A DNA stretch of 64,000 bases from assembly GCA_016717115.1 (NCBI GenBank), contig JADKGE010000007.1:1-64000 (forward strand). The letters run 5' to 3'. The first letter of the stretch is position 1; the number at the start of each line of letters is the position of its first letter. The position numbers and the translations under genes were made by a program. The notes beneath the pieces were generated by a model, which saw only the letters and a list, made by a program, of their open reading frames with translations, was not told the origin of the DNA and did no database searches. Source of the DNA: Actinomycetota bacterium (GTDB lineage: Bacteria > Actinomycetota > Actinomycetes > S36-B12). Of this stretch, positions 1-7,020 are shown one piece after another.

Positions 1-83
1 GACTCGTGGCGCTCGCGGTGCTGGCAGTGATGTTCATCCTCGGGTTCATCTGGGTCCGCAAGATCGCGAAGATCGAGGTCTGA
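1..83 (+). CDS. TadB-like pilus assembly protein, C-terminal end only
   Basis: Only the last 26 codons lie in the window. They encode a hydrophobic helix followed by a short basic tail ending KIAKIEV, as expected for the last membrane segment of a TadB/GspF-type inner membrane protein of the Tad (Flp) pilus system. The stop codon overlaps the start of the next gene (TGATG at 81-85), the usual tight tadB-tadC arrangement. The assignment rests mainly on this linkage to a clear tadC, because the fragment itself is too short to diagnose. Confidence 0.6.
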   Translation, partial: LVALAVLAVMFILGFIWVRKIAKIEV

Positions 84-991
84 TGGGTACAGCAGCAGTT
101 CCCCTCCTTGCCGCGGCGCTCACGTTCGCGGCCATCATCTTGGTCGGCATGCTCATCGTGCGTAGGCAGGACCAGAAGGCGATGGACCGCACGCTCGACC
201 TCGTCAAGGGATACGCGTCACGGGATGCGCATGCGGCCATCGTCGAGGCGACGAAGAACGAATCGGCGCTGGTTGTCCCGCTTCGATCGCTCGGAACGGT
301 GCTCGTGGGTTCGGGGGCGCGAGAGCGGCTGCAGAACCATGCCGTCTACGCGGGCGAGTCGGCGCCTGACATCGTGGACAAGACAGTCGTACGCAAGGTC
401 TCGTTCCTGCTGCTCGGCCTGGTGCTCGGCCTGCTGCTCGGCTGGGCGGGCGGCGGCCTGCTCTGGCTGACGGTCCCTGCCTTCGCGCTGGGCGGCTTCT
501 TCGTTCCCGACCTCCTGATGTACAACGCCGGCCTCAAGCGCGACGAACAGATCGCCCTGGGCCTGCCCGACGCACTCGACATGCTCAACCTGTGCACGGA
601 GTCGGGACTGAGCTTCCAGGGCGGCCTCGCTCAGGTGGCGGAGAACCAGAAGGGTCCGGTCGCGGCCGAGTTCGCCCTCGTGCTCCAGGAGATGCAGTTC
701 GGCCGGTCCCGCGGTCAGGCGCTGGCAGCGATGGGCGCCCGCACCCGGCAGGAAGACATCCAGCGATTCGTCTCGGCGATGCTTCAGGTCGACAAGCTCG
801 GCGTTCCCGTGTCAACCGTGCTGCGTGAGCAGGCGAGGGAGATGCGGGCGAAGCGGTTCGCGCGGGCGCGAGAGCAGGCTCAGAAAGTCCCGGTCAAGAT
901 CCTCATGCCGTTGATGCAGGTGGTTTTGGGGCTAGGGCAGGCAGGCCTGAGAGTTGCTGCGCTGGCGACTTCGGGGGACGGCACACGTTGA
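83..991 (+). pseudogene. tadC: TadC-like pilus assembly protein, 5' part, disrupted by insertion
   Basis: This type II secretion F-domain (GspF/TadC) protein should sit in the inner membrane as part of the Tad pilus assembly platform. Visible features are an N-terminal membrane helix (about residues 5-25), a paired hydrophobic region (about 105-150) and the F domain from LPDALDMLNLCTESG to the REQAREMRAKR helix. Authentic tadC sequence stops near residue 278 (KVPVKILMPLM, about base 917). The last 24 codons, to the stop at 991, are foreign. The missing C-terminal membrane helix is found in another frame at 2148-2225, after an inserted element. The gene is therefore interrupted, and pilus assembly from this locus is probably lost or altered. 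The start is the ATG overlapping the tadB stop. Confidence 0.85.
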
Positions 992-1139
992 CGGAGGGTC
1001 TCTGCCGGAGCTGTAAGCCTGCTGCGGGCCTGTGGGCTGGACGATCACCTGGTTACAGGCGACCCTGGCCGGGGATCGCCGAACTCGCGGAACGGGTTCA
1101 CGCCCAGGTCTGGCCGGCCGGGCCCGACCGGGTCCTGAC

Positions 1140-2107
1140 CCGCGCCTGGTCCCCAAGGGCGCCAGGCGGCTGGATGGACTGGACGAGATGATCATCAGCC
1201 TCTACGCCGGCGGGATGACGATCCGCGACATTCAGCATCACCTCGCGTCGACGATCGGCACGGACCTGTCGCCGGAGACGATCTCGAACATCACCGACGC
1301 GGTGCTGGACGAGGTCCTGGCGTGGCAGACGCGGCCGTTGGACGCTCTTTACCCGGTGGTGTTCCTGGACGCCCTGGTGGTGAAGGTCAAGGAGAACAAC
1401 GCGGTCCGCAACAAGGCCGCGCATATCGCCGTCGGCGTGGACTGCCAAGGTGTCAAGCACGTGCTGGGGATCTGGGTCCAGCAGACTGAGGGCGTTCTGG
1501 GCGTCGGTCTGCGCGGCTGGCCAACCGGTCCGCGACATCTCATCGCCTGCGTGACGGGCTGACCGTTCGCCAGCGACGAGGCGACTGGCCCAAAACGGTG
1601 GTCAGCGCGTCCACCTCATCGCGCGCATGCGTTCGTGACTCAAGGACCGTGGCGTCGCCGCGGCCGAAGCCATCTACACGCCGTCCAGACACCGCTCTGG
1701 CGGCCCTGGAGGTGTTCGAGGCCTCCGACATCGGCAAGAAGTACCCGGCGACCGCCGCGACATGGCGGGCCGCCTGGGACCGGTTCATCCCGTTCCTGGA
1801 GTTCGCTCCCGCCGTCCGCAAGGTGATCTATACGACGAACTCCATCGAGTCGCTGAACTACCAGCTGCGCAAGATCATCAAGAACCGCGGCCACTTCCCC
1901 AACGACACCGCCGTGGTCAAGCTGCTCTGGCTGTCGATCCGCAACATCGAGGACAAGCGAGCCAGGGAACGAGCCAAGGCCGCCACCAAGGCTGAGGCAT
2001 CACTGCACGGCAAGCTCATCGAAGGCACCACCACCCAAGGTTGGAACGAAGCCCTAGGAGCCCTGGTGATCGCCTTCCCCGAACGATTCGCAGGACAACT
2101 CAACTAA
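1140..2107 (+). pseudogene. IS256-family transposase remnant
   Basis: The sequence encodes recognisable IS256 mutator-type transposase blocks: RRLDGLDEMIISLYAGGMT, ETISNITDAVLDEV, VVFLDALVVKV (holding the first catalytic Asp), then YTTNSIESLNYQLRKIIKN, RGHFPND and NIEDKRARERAK through the C-terminus FAGQLN. The N-terminal third is missing. After the GIWVQQTEG block (about 1497) several single-base deletions destroy the frame, including the segment around the second catalytic Asp, and the frame is regained near 1690. The protein cannot be made intact. A full family member has about 400 residues; fewer than 300 are recognisable here. Confidence 0.88.
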
Positions 2108-2117
2108 CCATGAGCCC

Positions 2118-2147
2118 GAACCCACTTACACAGAAATCTTGACAAGC
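2118..2147 (+). repeat. Right terminal sequence of IS256-family remnant
   Basis: This short stretch lies immediately downstream of the transposase stop codon and directly abuts the displaced tadC tail, so it marks the element's right end. Its form (a cccacttacacagaaatctt core) matches what is known of IS256-family termini in actinobacteria. No complementary left copy is present near 917. Confidence 0.65.
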
Positions 2148-2225
2148 TCCTTCCTCCCCGCCCTGTTCATCATCATCCTGGGGCCGGCAGTGGCCTCGAT
2201 CGCGAAGGTGTTTTCCGGGATGTGA
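2148..2225 (+). pseudogene. tadC: TadC C-terminal fragment, displaced by the insertion
   Basis: The bases read SFLPALFIIILGPAVASIAK and end VFSGM before a TGA at 2223-2225. This is the characteristic last membrane helix of TadC-type proteins (a PLM...FLPALF...LGPA pattern). It completes the tadC copy truncated near 917. It has no start codon or ribosome site of its own. Placing it right after KILMPLM reconstitutes a family-like C-terminus with little or no host sequence lost, so the insertion was a simple interruption. The convergent tesB gene begins only 6 bp away. Confidence 0.8.
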
Positions 2226-2231
2226 CCCCGG

Positions 2232-3104
2232 TCAGGCCGATCGGTGCCGCATGAGCGACTCCTGCACGACGGAGGCCACAAGCTGCCCGTCGGGGTCGTA
2301 GAACAGGCCCCGGGCGAGTCCGTGTCCGCCTCGCGCCACGGGGGTGTCCTGCGCGAACAGCAGCCACGTGTCCGCCCGGAAGGGTGCATGGAACCAGACC
2401 GCATGGTCGATCGAGGCCAGCATCAGGTCATGCCGCTCGCCCGGCGCCACATGCGGCGCCAGGGCCGTGCTCACCATCGTCAGGTCGGACAGGTAGGTCA
2501 GCGCGCACGCCTGGACGAGGTCGTCAGGTGGCAGGTGCTCGGTGATGCGCACCCAGGCCATGCGCTCGAACCGGCCCCCCGACAGCCCGATCGTCCGATC
2601 GGGCTCGACGATGCGCAGTCCGATGATCTGTGAGTCGGGGTAGTCGAGCGACTGGGGGTCGGTGGCGCCCTCGAGGTACGAGGGCAGGGGCACGGGGAAG
2701 TCCGCGACGTCGTCGGGGCCAGGCAGGTTCGGCATGTCGAACTGGTGGGCCGGCCCGTCGTTCGGCGAGGCGAACGACGCGGTCATCATGAAGATGGTCT
2801 CGCCCTGCTGGACAGCGCGGACGAAGCGCGTGGAGAACGAGCGACCATCGCGCGGTCGATCGACGAGGTACGTGATCGAGTCCTTCGTACGACCTGGTCG
2901 CAGGAAGTAGCCGTGCAGGGAGTGCACATGCCGACCGGGCTGGTCAACGGTCTGGCCGGCCGCCATGAGTGACTGTGCGGCTATCTGGCCGCCGTATGCC
3001 CGCAGGGGCGAGCCGGAATGGCACCAGCCCGTAAAGATGTCGCGGTCGATCTGCTGGAGCGACAGGCGATCGACGAAGTGCTGCTGGAGCCCGGGCTCGG
3101 TCAC
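2232..3104 (-). CDS. tesB: Acyl-CoA thioesterase II (TesB-like)
   Basis: This cytosolic enzyme should hydrolyse medium- and long-chain acyl-CoA to free fatty acid and CoA. The 290-residue length is normal for the family and two hot-dog repeats are present. The N-terminal half has RAYGGQIAAQ and SLHGYFLRPG. The C-terminal half carries the family's catalytic surroundings: YLSDLTM (Asp), SIDHAVWFH (the family often has Thr where Ser stands here) and VVQESLMR (Gln). It stands alone, convergent with the broken tad locus. The ATG start is followed by a typical N-terminus. Confidence 0.92.
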   Translation of the reverse strand: MTEPGLQQHFVDRLSLQQIDRDIFTGWCHSGSPLRAYGGQIAAQSLMAAGQTVDQPGRHVHSLHGYFLRPGRTKDSITYLVDRPRDGRSFSTRFVRAVQQGETIFMMTASFASPNDGPAHQFDMPNLPGPDDVADFPVPLPSYLEGATDPQSLDYPDSQIIGLRIVEPDRTIGLSGGRFERMAWVRITEHLPPDDLVQACALTYLSDLTMVSTALAPHVAPGERHDLMLASIDHAVWFHAPFRADTWLLFAQDTPVARGGHGLARGLFYDPDGQLVASVVQESLMRHRSA

Positions 3105-3130
3105 TCCCCGACTGTAGTCATGCGGGCCGC

Positions 3131-3697
3131 CTACAGGCCCGCAGCGGTGCGTGCCGTGACGTTGTCTGCAGGAAGGGGGAATCCGGCCGCGTCGCAGGCC
3201 TTCTGCACGCGCAGGGACTGCTTGGCGAACTTGGCCTGCTGCGCCTTGGAGAGGTCGGACAACGCCTCGGCATCCTTCAGACTCTTGATCATCTTCTTCA
3301 TGCGCTTGGCGTTCGTCACCATCTTCTGGTCGAGGGTGCCATCGGCGACCGCGACCTTGCCCTGGGCGACCATCTCCTTCAGCAGGCGCTGGAAGTCGGC
3401 GCGTACCTGGGCCTCGGTGATGTTGCCGTTGGCCACTGCACCGCCGGCGTACTGGCTGTTCAGGACGTCGAGTTCGAAGTAGGCGTTGCAGGCGACGGCG
3501 GCCGCGCCGGTCGGCACTGCCACGGCGCTCGTTGACGGAACTGCTGCTGCGCTGCTGCTCGCGACGGCGGGCAGTGAGAGCGACGCGCTGGCGCTGGCGG
3601 CGGGCTCGTCGGACGAGGAGCAGGACGCGAGCAGTAGTGCGGCCGCGGCCCCGAGGGCAGCAATGCGGATTCCGGTGTGGGCACCCGTCGTCTTCAT
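3131..3697 (-). CDS. Secreted lipoprotein of unknown function
   Basis: The 188-residue product starts with a basic, hydrophobic lipoprotein signal ending in the lipobox LASC (Cys about residue 26), so it should be lipid-anchored outside the cytoplasmic membrane. A Ser/Ala-rich linker follows, then a small helical, Lys-rich domain (VADGTLDQKMVTNAKRMKKM) with two further Cys, one in VACNAYFEL and one in VQKACDAAGFP, that could pair. The start is placed at MKTTGAHTG because GGGAGG stands 7 bp upstream; an in-frame start 13 codons earlier lacks such a site. No family was recognised. It is transcribed divergently from the DUF4333 lipoprotein gene. Confidence 0.8.
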   Translation of the reverse strand: MKTTGAHTGIRIAALGAAAALLLASCSSSDEPAASASASLSLPAVASSSAAAVPSTSAVAVPTGAAAVACNAYFELDVLNSQYAGGAVANGNITEAQVRADFQRLLKEMVAQGKVAVADGTLDQKMVTNAKRMKKMIKSLKDAEALSDLSKAQQAKFAKQSLRVQKACDAAGFPLPADNVTARTAAGL

Positions 3698-3916
3698 CGT
3701 GCTACCTCCCGATCTCCCGGCGCCCGAGACGGGCATGCCGGATCAACGTGTCCGGGTCCCACTATCTCGCGCAGAGGCGTGGATGCGGGTTCGAATCACC
3801 GATGATGAGGGTAAGAATCTGGTCAGGTGAATCAGGCCCACGGCCCTCACGCGCGGCTAGGGTGAAGGTGCGGGGCGCGCGCTGCCTCGCAGGTGTCGCC
3901 CATGCCTGGAGGAGCC

Positions 3917-4270
3917 GTGACGACGTTCGCGCGCTCCTTAGCGGCGGTCAGCACCTGGGCATGCGCCGCGGCAGTGCTTGCGGCCTGCTCCTCGACGCTC
4001 GTGCTCAACACCGGCGACGTTCAGGAGTCCATCTCCCAGGGTCTCAGCGACCAGGCAGGTGGCACGTTCGCCGTGGTGTGTCCGAGCACGGCCCCGGCCG
4101 AGAAGGGCTTCGTCTTCACCTGCACCGCATCGGACGCGACAGACGGCAGCGCGTACACCGTGACCGTGACACAGGTCGACGATGCCGGCGCCTTCACCTG
4201 GGACGTCGTCGACCCGGCGCCGGCCAGCCCGACGCCGGCCGGCCCGACGCCGTCGGGATCCGGAGGCTAG
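3917..4270 (+). CDS. DUF4333-type lipoprotein
   Basis: The 117-residue product has a lipoprotein signal with lipobox LAAC near residue 23, followed by a domain with the DUF4333 pattern: a helix (VQESISQGLSDQ), a VVCPS segment, then FTCTASD and YTVTVTQV strands. The two domain Cys probably form a disulfide. The tail is a Pro/Thr/Ser-rich linker. DUF4333 proteins are actinobacterial cell-surface proteins of unknown role. The GTG at 3917 is chosen because GGAGGA lies just upstream; GTG 3893 and ATG 3902 are alternatives. The gene ends 5 bp before the tocopherol-cyclase-like gene, so the two are probably co-transcribed. Confidence 0.82.
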   Translation: MTTFARSLAAVSTWACAAAVLAACSSTLVLNTGDVQESISQGLSDQAGGTFAVVCPSTAPAEKGFVFTCTASDATDGSAYTVTVTQVDDAGAFTWDVVDPAPASPTPAGPTPSGSGG

Positions 4271-4275
4271 AGCCA

Positions 4276-5283
4276 ATGACAGGGCCGATCGCATTCGTCA
4301 GGGGCCTGCGCCGCCCGGAGGCGTTTCACGGCGCTGACGTGTCCTCGGGCTTCTTCGAGGGGTGGTACGTCAAGCTCGTGTCGGCGGACCTCAGCCAGCG
4401 CTGGGCGGTCATCCCGGGCATCTTCCGCGGCCTTCAGGAGCCCGGACAGCCCAGCCGGGACGAAGCATTCGTCCAGGTGCTCGACGGATCGACGGGCCGG
4501 TCGTGGTACCACGTCTATCCCCTTGCTGACTTCCACGCCTCGAGCGATCGCTTCGAGGTGGTGGTGGGCGGCTGCCGGTTCTCGCCGAGCGGCGCCACGC
4601 TCGATCTGCCGCAACTGCGCGGCCGCATCGACTTCACGACCCCGCTGGATCCGTGGCCGGTCACCTGGCGGTCGCCGGGGATCATGGGCTGGTACGGGCT
4701 CGTCCCCTTCATGGAGTGTTACCACGGCATCGTCTCCTTCGGCCACGGGCTCGGGGGGACGGTTGCGGTCGAGGGTCGGGAGGCGACCTTCGACGGGGGC
4801 CGCGGGTACCTCGAGAAGGACTGGGGGAGGGCCTTCCCCGATGGATACGTGTGGCTGCACAGCAACCACATCGACGCCGACCCCGGTGCCGCCCTGATCG
4901 CCTCCGTCGCCCTCATCCCGTGGTTGAGGGGTGCCTTCCGCGGATTCATCGTCGGCCTCAAGCACGACGGTCGCCTCCACCGCTGGGCCACGTATAACGG
5001 CTCTCGCGAGACGGAGCTGGCGATCGACGACTCGCACGTGCGCTGGAGCCTCGAGGGGCCGGACGGGCGGCTGGAGATCGTGGCCGAGCGCATCCGTGGC
5101 GGGCTGCTCCACGCGCCCCTGCGATCGGCGATGCATCAGCGGGTGGAGGAGACCCTCGAGGGCCGGATCAGCCTGTGTCACCGAGATCCGGAGGGCCGCG
5201 TACTGCTTGAGGGTGAGGCCTCGTGCGCAGGAATGGAGGTCTTCGGGGACATCGACCGCCTCCTGGCGACCCGGGCAGGGTGA
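4276..5283 (+). CDS. Tocopherol cyclase-like family protein
   Basis: The 335-residue product carries the signature of the bacterial tocopherol-cyclase-like family: GFFEGWYVKLV near the N-terminus, IMGWYGLVPFMECYHGIVS in the middle, and YLEKDWGRAFPDGYVWLHSN, which is highly diagnostic. Plant and cyanobacterial members close the chromanol ring of vitamin E. Most actinobacteria lack a tocopherol pathway, so homologues probably act on another prenyl or lipid substrate; that is inference. No signal peptide is present. It follows a lipoprotein gene by 5 bp. A longer reading frame extends upstream over that gene but is a frame artefact. Confidence 0.85.
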   Translation: MTGPIAFVRGLRRPEAFHGADVSSGFFEGWYVKLVSADLSQRWAVIPGIFRGLQEPGQPSRDEAFVQVLDGSTGRSWYHVYPLADFHASSDRFEVVVGGCRFSPSGATLDLPQLRGRIDFTTPLDPWPVTWRSPGIMGWYGLVPFMECYHGIVSFGHGLGGTVAVEGREATFDGGRGYLEKDWGRAFPDGYVWLHSNHIDADPGAALIASVALIPWLRGAFRGFIVGLKHDGRLHRWATYNGSRETELAIDDSHVRWSLEGPDGRLEIVAERIRGGLLHAPLRSAMHQRVEETLEGRISLCHRDPEGRVLLEGEASCAGMEVFGDIDRLLATRAG

Positions 5284-5366
5284 AGCGCCGGGGAGGACGA
5301 CGTTTCAGCCCGTTCACCTCGGCCATGTACCCTTCTGGGACGCGCACGCAAACGTGAGGTGAACGC

Positions 5367-5540
5367 ATGCTGGATCTGGTCGGATACATCGACGCAGGGA
5401 CGGGTTCGTACTTGCTGGCAGCCATTGCCAGTGGGGCGGCCGGCACCTGGTTCTTCATCCGCTCGAGTTTCGCGAAGATGCGCGGGCGTGGAGGGGACGA
5501 TCCCATCGTCGAGGTCGAGTCGACCTCGAACGACGCCTGA
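5367..5540 (+). CDS. Small single-pass membrane protein
   Basis: The 57-residue product begins MLDLVGYIDAGTGSYLLAAI, has one membrane helix (about residues 15-32, AAIASGAAGTWFFI), a short basic cytoplasmic segment and an acidic tail. Small proteins with an IDxGTGS start and one helix recur beside methyltransferase and glycosyltransferase genes of envelope polysaccharide loci in many bacteria; their function is not established. GAGGTGA stands about 5 bp before the ATG. The next gene, a methyltransferase, begins 12 bp after the stop, so the two are probably one unit. Confidence 0.75.
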   Translation: MLDLVGYIDAGTGSYLLAAIASGAAGTWFFIRSSFAKMRGRGGDDPIVEVESTSNDA

Positions 5541-5551
5541 TCCCCGGCTCC

Positions 5552-7000
5552 GTGACCCTGACGAGTTCGGCAAGCTTCCGCGACCCCGAGAACGCCGCCT
5601 TCTCCCTCAACGGTGACTGGTTCCGCATCGCCGGTCCCGGATCAGCCGAGGCCCTGAGCGACCTCCGCACGTCGCAGGTGTACACCGACCTCGTCGCCGA
5701 GGGCGCTCTTGTCACGTTCGACGAGGTGACCGGCTCGGTTGCATCCGCCGTCCTGAGCGCGTTCGAGGCCACCTCGGGAAGGACGCTGGCGGACGGCTCG
5801 CGGGTGTTCGCCGCGGAGACCGTCGATCTCATCACCTACCCGTGGGAGTGGCCGAACTCCCTGCTCGAGGCGGCTGCGCTGCTGACCCTCGACATCCGAG
5901 AGCGTCTCCTGGGGATCGGCCTCGACCTCAAGGACGCTTCTGCGTTCAACGTCCAGTTCCGCGGTATGCGCCCAGTGTTCATCGATCTCGGGTCCGTCGA
6001 GCGCTGGCGACCGAACCCATCGTGGAACGCGTCTCGCCAGTTCATCGAGCACTTCATCAACCCGCTGGCGGTCGGCTCCGGTGATCGCGTGACTGCGGCG
6101 GAGGCCTGGGACCTCGGCAAGCATCGCGGGCTTAGGTCGGACGTTGCACGCTCCATCCTGCCGTCGGGACGCCGACGCAGCCTGTCGCTGCTGCTCCTGC
6201 AGTCAACGACGAGGCCCGTCGAGAAGAACGCTCCGGCGGAGTCGAAGTTCTCGAAGGAGGCCAACCGCAACAAGGACCTGGCGCGGAATGCCACCGTCTC
6301 TCTCACTCGTCGCCTTGCCAAGCAGGTCGTCAAGCTCCGTGGTCGCGCGCACAGCACCACCTGGGTCGACTACGGCACGCGTGACCACTACGGCAGTGAC
6401 GACCTGACCCGCAAGTCGGCTTTCGCCACGGAGTTCCTCGCGGCCGGAGAGGGCCGCAACCGCCTGGTCCTCGACGTCGGCGGCAACGACGGTTTCACGG
6501 CCGCCCACCTCGTTCGGCATGCGGAAGCGTGCGTCGTCGTCATGGATGCGGATGCCGGCGCACTGGACGTCCTCCAAGCCGGAGTGGCGAAGACCGCCGA
6601 CGTCGCGGAGAAGGTGACCCCGGTACTTGGCGACATCACCAACCTCACGCCTGCATCCGGGCTGCTCGACCGCGAGTTCGCTGCGTTCACCGCCCGGATG
6701 CGACCGAGTGCCGTCATCTGCCAGGCGGTCCTGCACCACGTCGTCATCACGCAGGGCGCGCCCATGCAGTTCGCCGTTGACGCGCTCGCCGCCTTCGGTG
6801 CGCCCCTTCAGGTGGAGTTCGCCACCGAGGAGGACGAGAAGGCCCGCCTGCTGCTGAGCCAGATCCCGAACTGGTCCGGCGAATACTCGACCGAGGCCCT
6901 GCTGGCCGCGCTGCGCCACCGGTACGCGAACGTCGAGGTGATGGGCACATCGTCACCCACCCGTGTGGTCGTCAACGCGTGGGACGTGCTGGACGCCTAG
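5552..7000 (+). CDS. SAM-dependent methyltransferase with N-terminal accessory domain
   Basis: The 482-residue protein has two parts. The C-terminal half (about 290-482) is a class I methyltransferase fold with motif I VLDVGGNDGFTAAHL, an acidic residue after the second strand (VVMDAD) and CQAVLHHV. The N-terminal half includes GLDLKDASAFNVQFRGMRPVFIDLG, a block shared with NoeA-like nodulation and envelope methyltransferases and reminiscent of kinase-fold loops. No membrane segment is seen. The GTG start is close to the preceding small membrane protein gene, suggesting a joint role in modifying an envelope glycan; the substrate is unknown. Confidence 0.8.
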   Translation: MTLTSSASFRDPENAAFSLNGDWFRIAGPGSAEALSDLRTSQVYTDLVAEGALVTFDEVTGSVASAVLSAFEATSGRTLADGSRVFAAETVDLITYPWEWPNSLLEAAALLTLDIRERLLGIGLDLKDASAFNVQFRGMRPVFIDLGSVERWRPNPSWNASRQFIEHFINPLAVGSGDRVTAAEAWDLGKHRGLRSDVARSILPSGRRRSLSLLLLQSTTRPVEKNAPAESKFSKEANRNKDLARNATVSLTRRLAKQVVKLRGRAHSTTWVDYGTRDHYGSDDLTRKSAFATEFLAAGEGRNRLVLDVGGNDGFTAAHLVRHAEACVVVMDADAGALDVLQAGVAKTADVAEKVTPVLGDITNLTPASGLLDREFAAFTARMRPSAVICQAVLHHVVITQGAPMQFAVDALAAFGAPLQVEFATEEDEKARLLLSQIPNWSGEYSTEALLAALRHRYANVEVMGTSSPTRVVVNAWDVLDA

Positions 7001-7020
7001 CCTTCCCGGCCGCGCCGCGC

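Larger units (their letters stand above)
917..2147 (+). mobile_element. Decayed IS256-family insertion inside tadC
   Basis: The insert lies between tadC codons for KILMPLM and FLPALF, so its edges can be placed within a few bases. Its right part is an IS256-type transposase remnant followed by a terminal sequence (gaacccacttacacagaaat at 2118-2137, running on to about 2147) of the kind seen at ends of actinobacterial IS256 elements. The inverted copy expected at the left end is absent. Instead about 220 bp (917-1139) without recognisable content precede the transposase homology. No 8-9 bp target duplication is visible. The element is therefore rearranged or chimeric and is not expected to move by itself. 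Confidence 0.8.

Noticed and set aside
3532..4275. Long upstream extension of the tocopherol-cyclase-like frame
   Set aside because: It covers a divergent lipoprotein start and the DUF4333 gene in the wrong frame and is Arg/Cys-rich; the family start matches ATG 4276.
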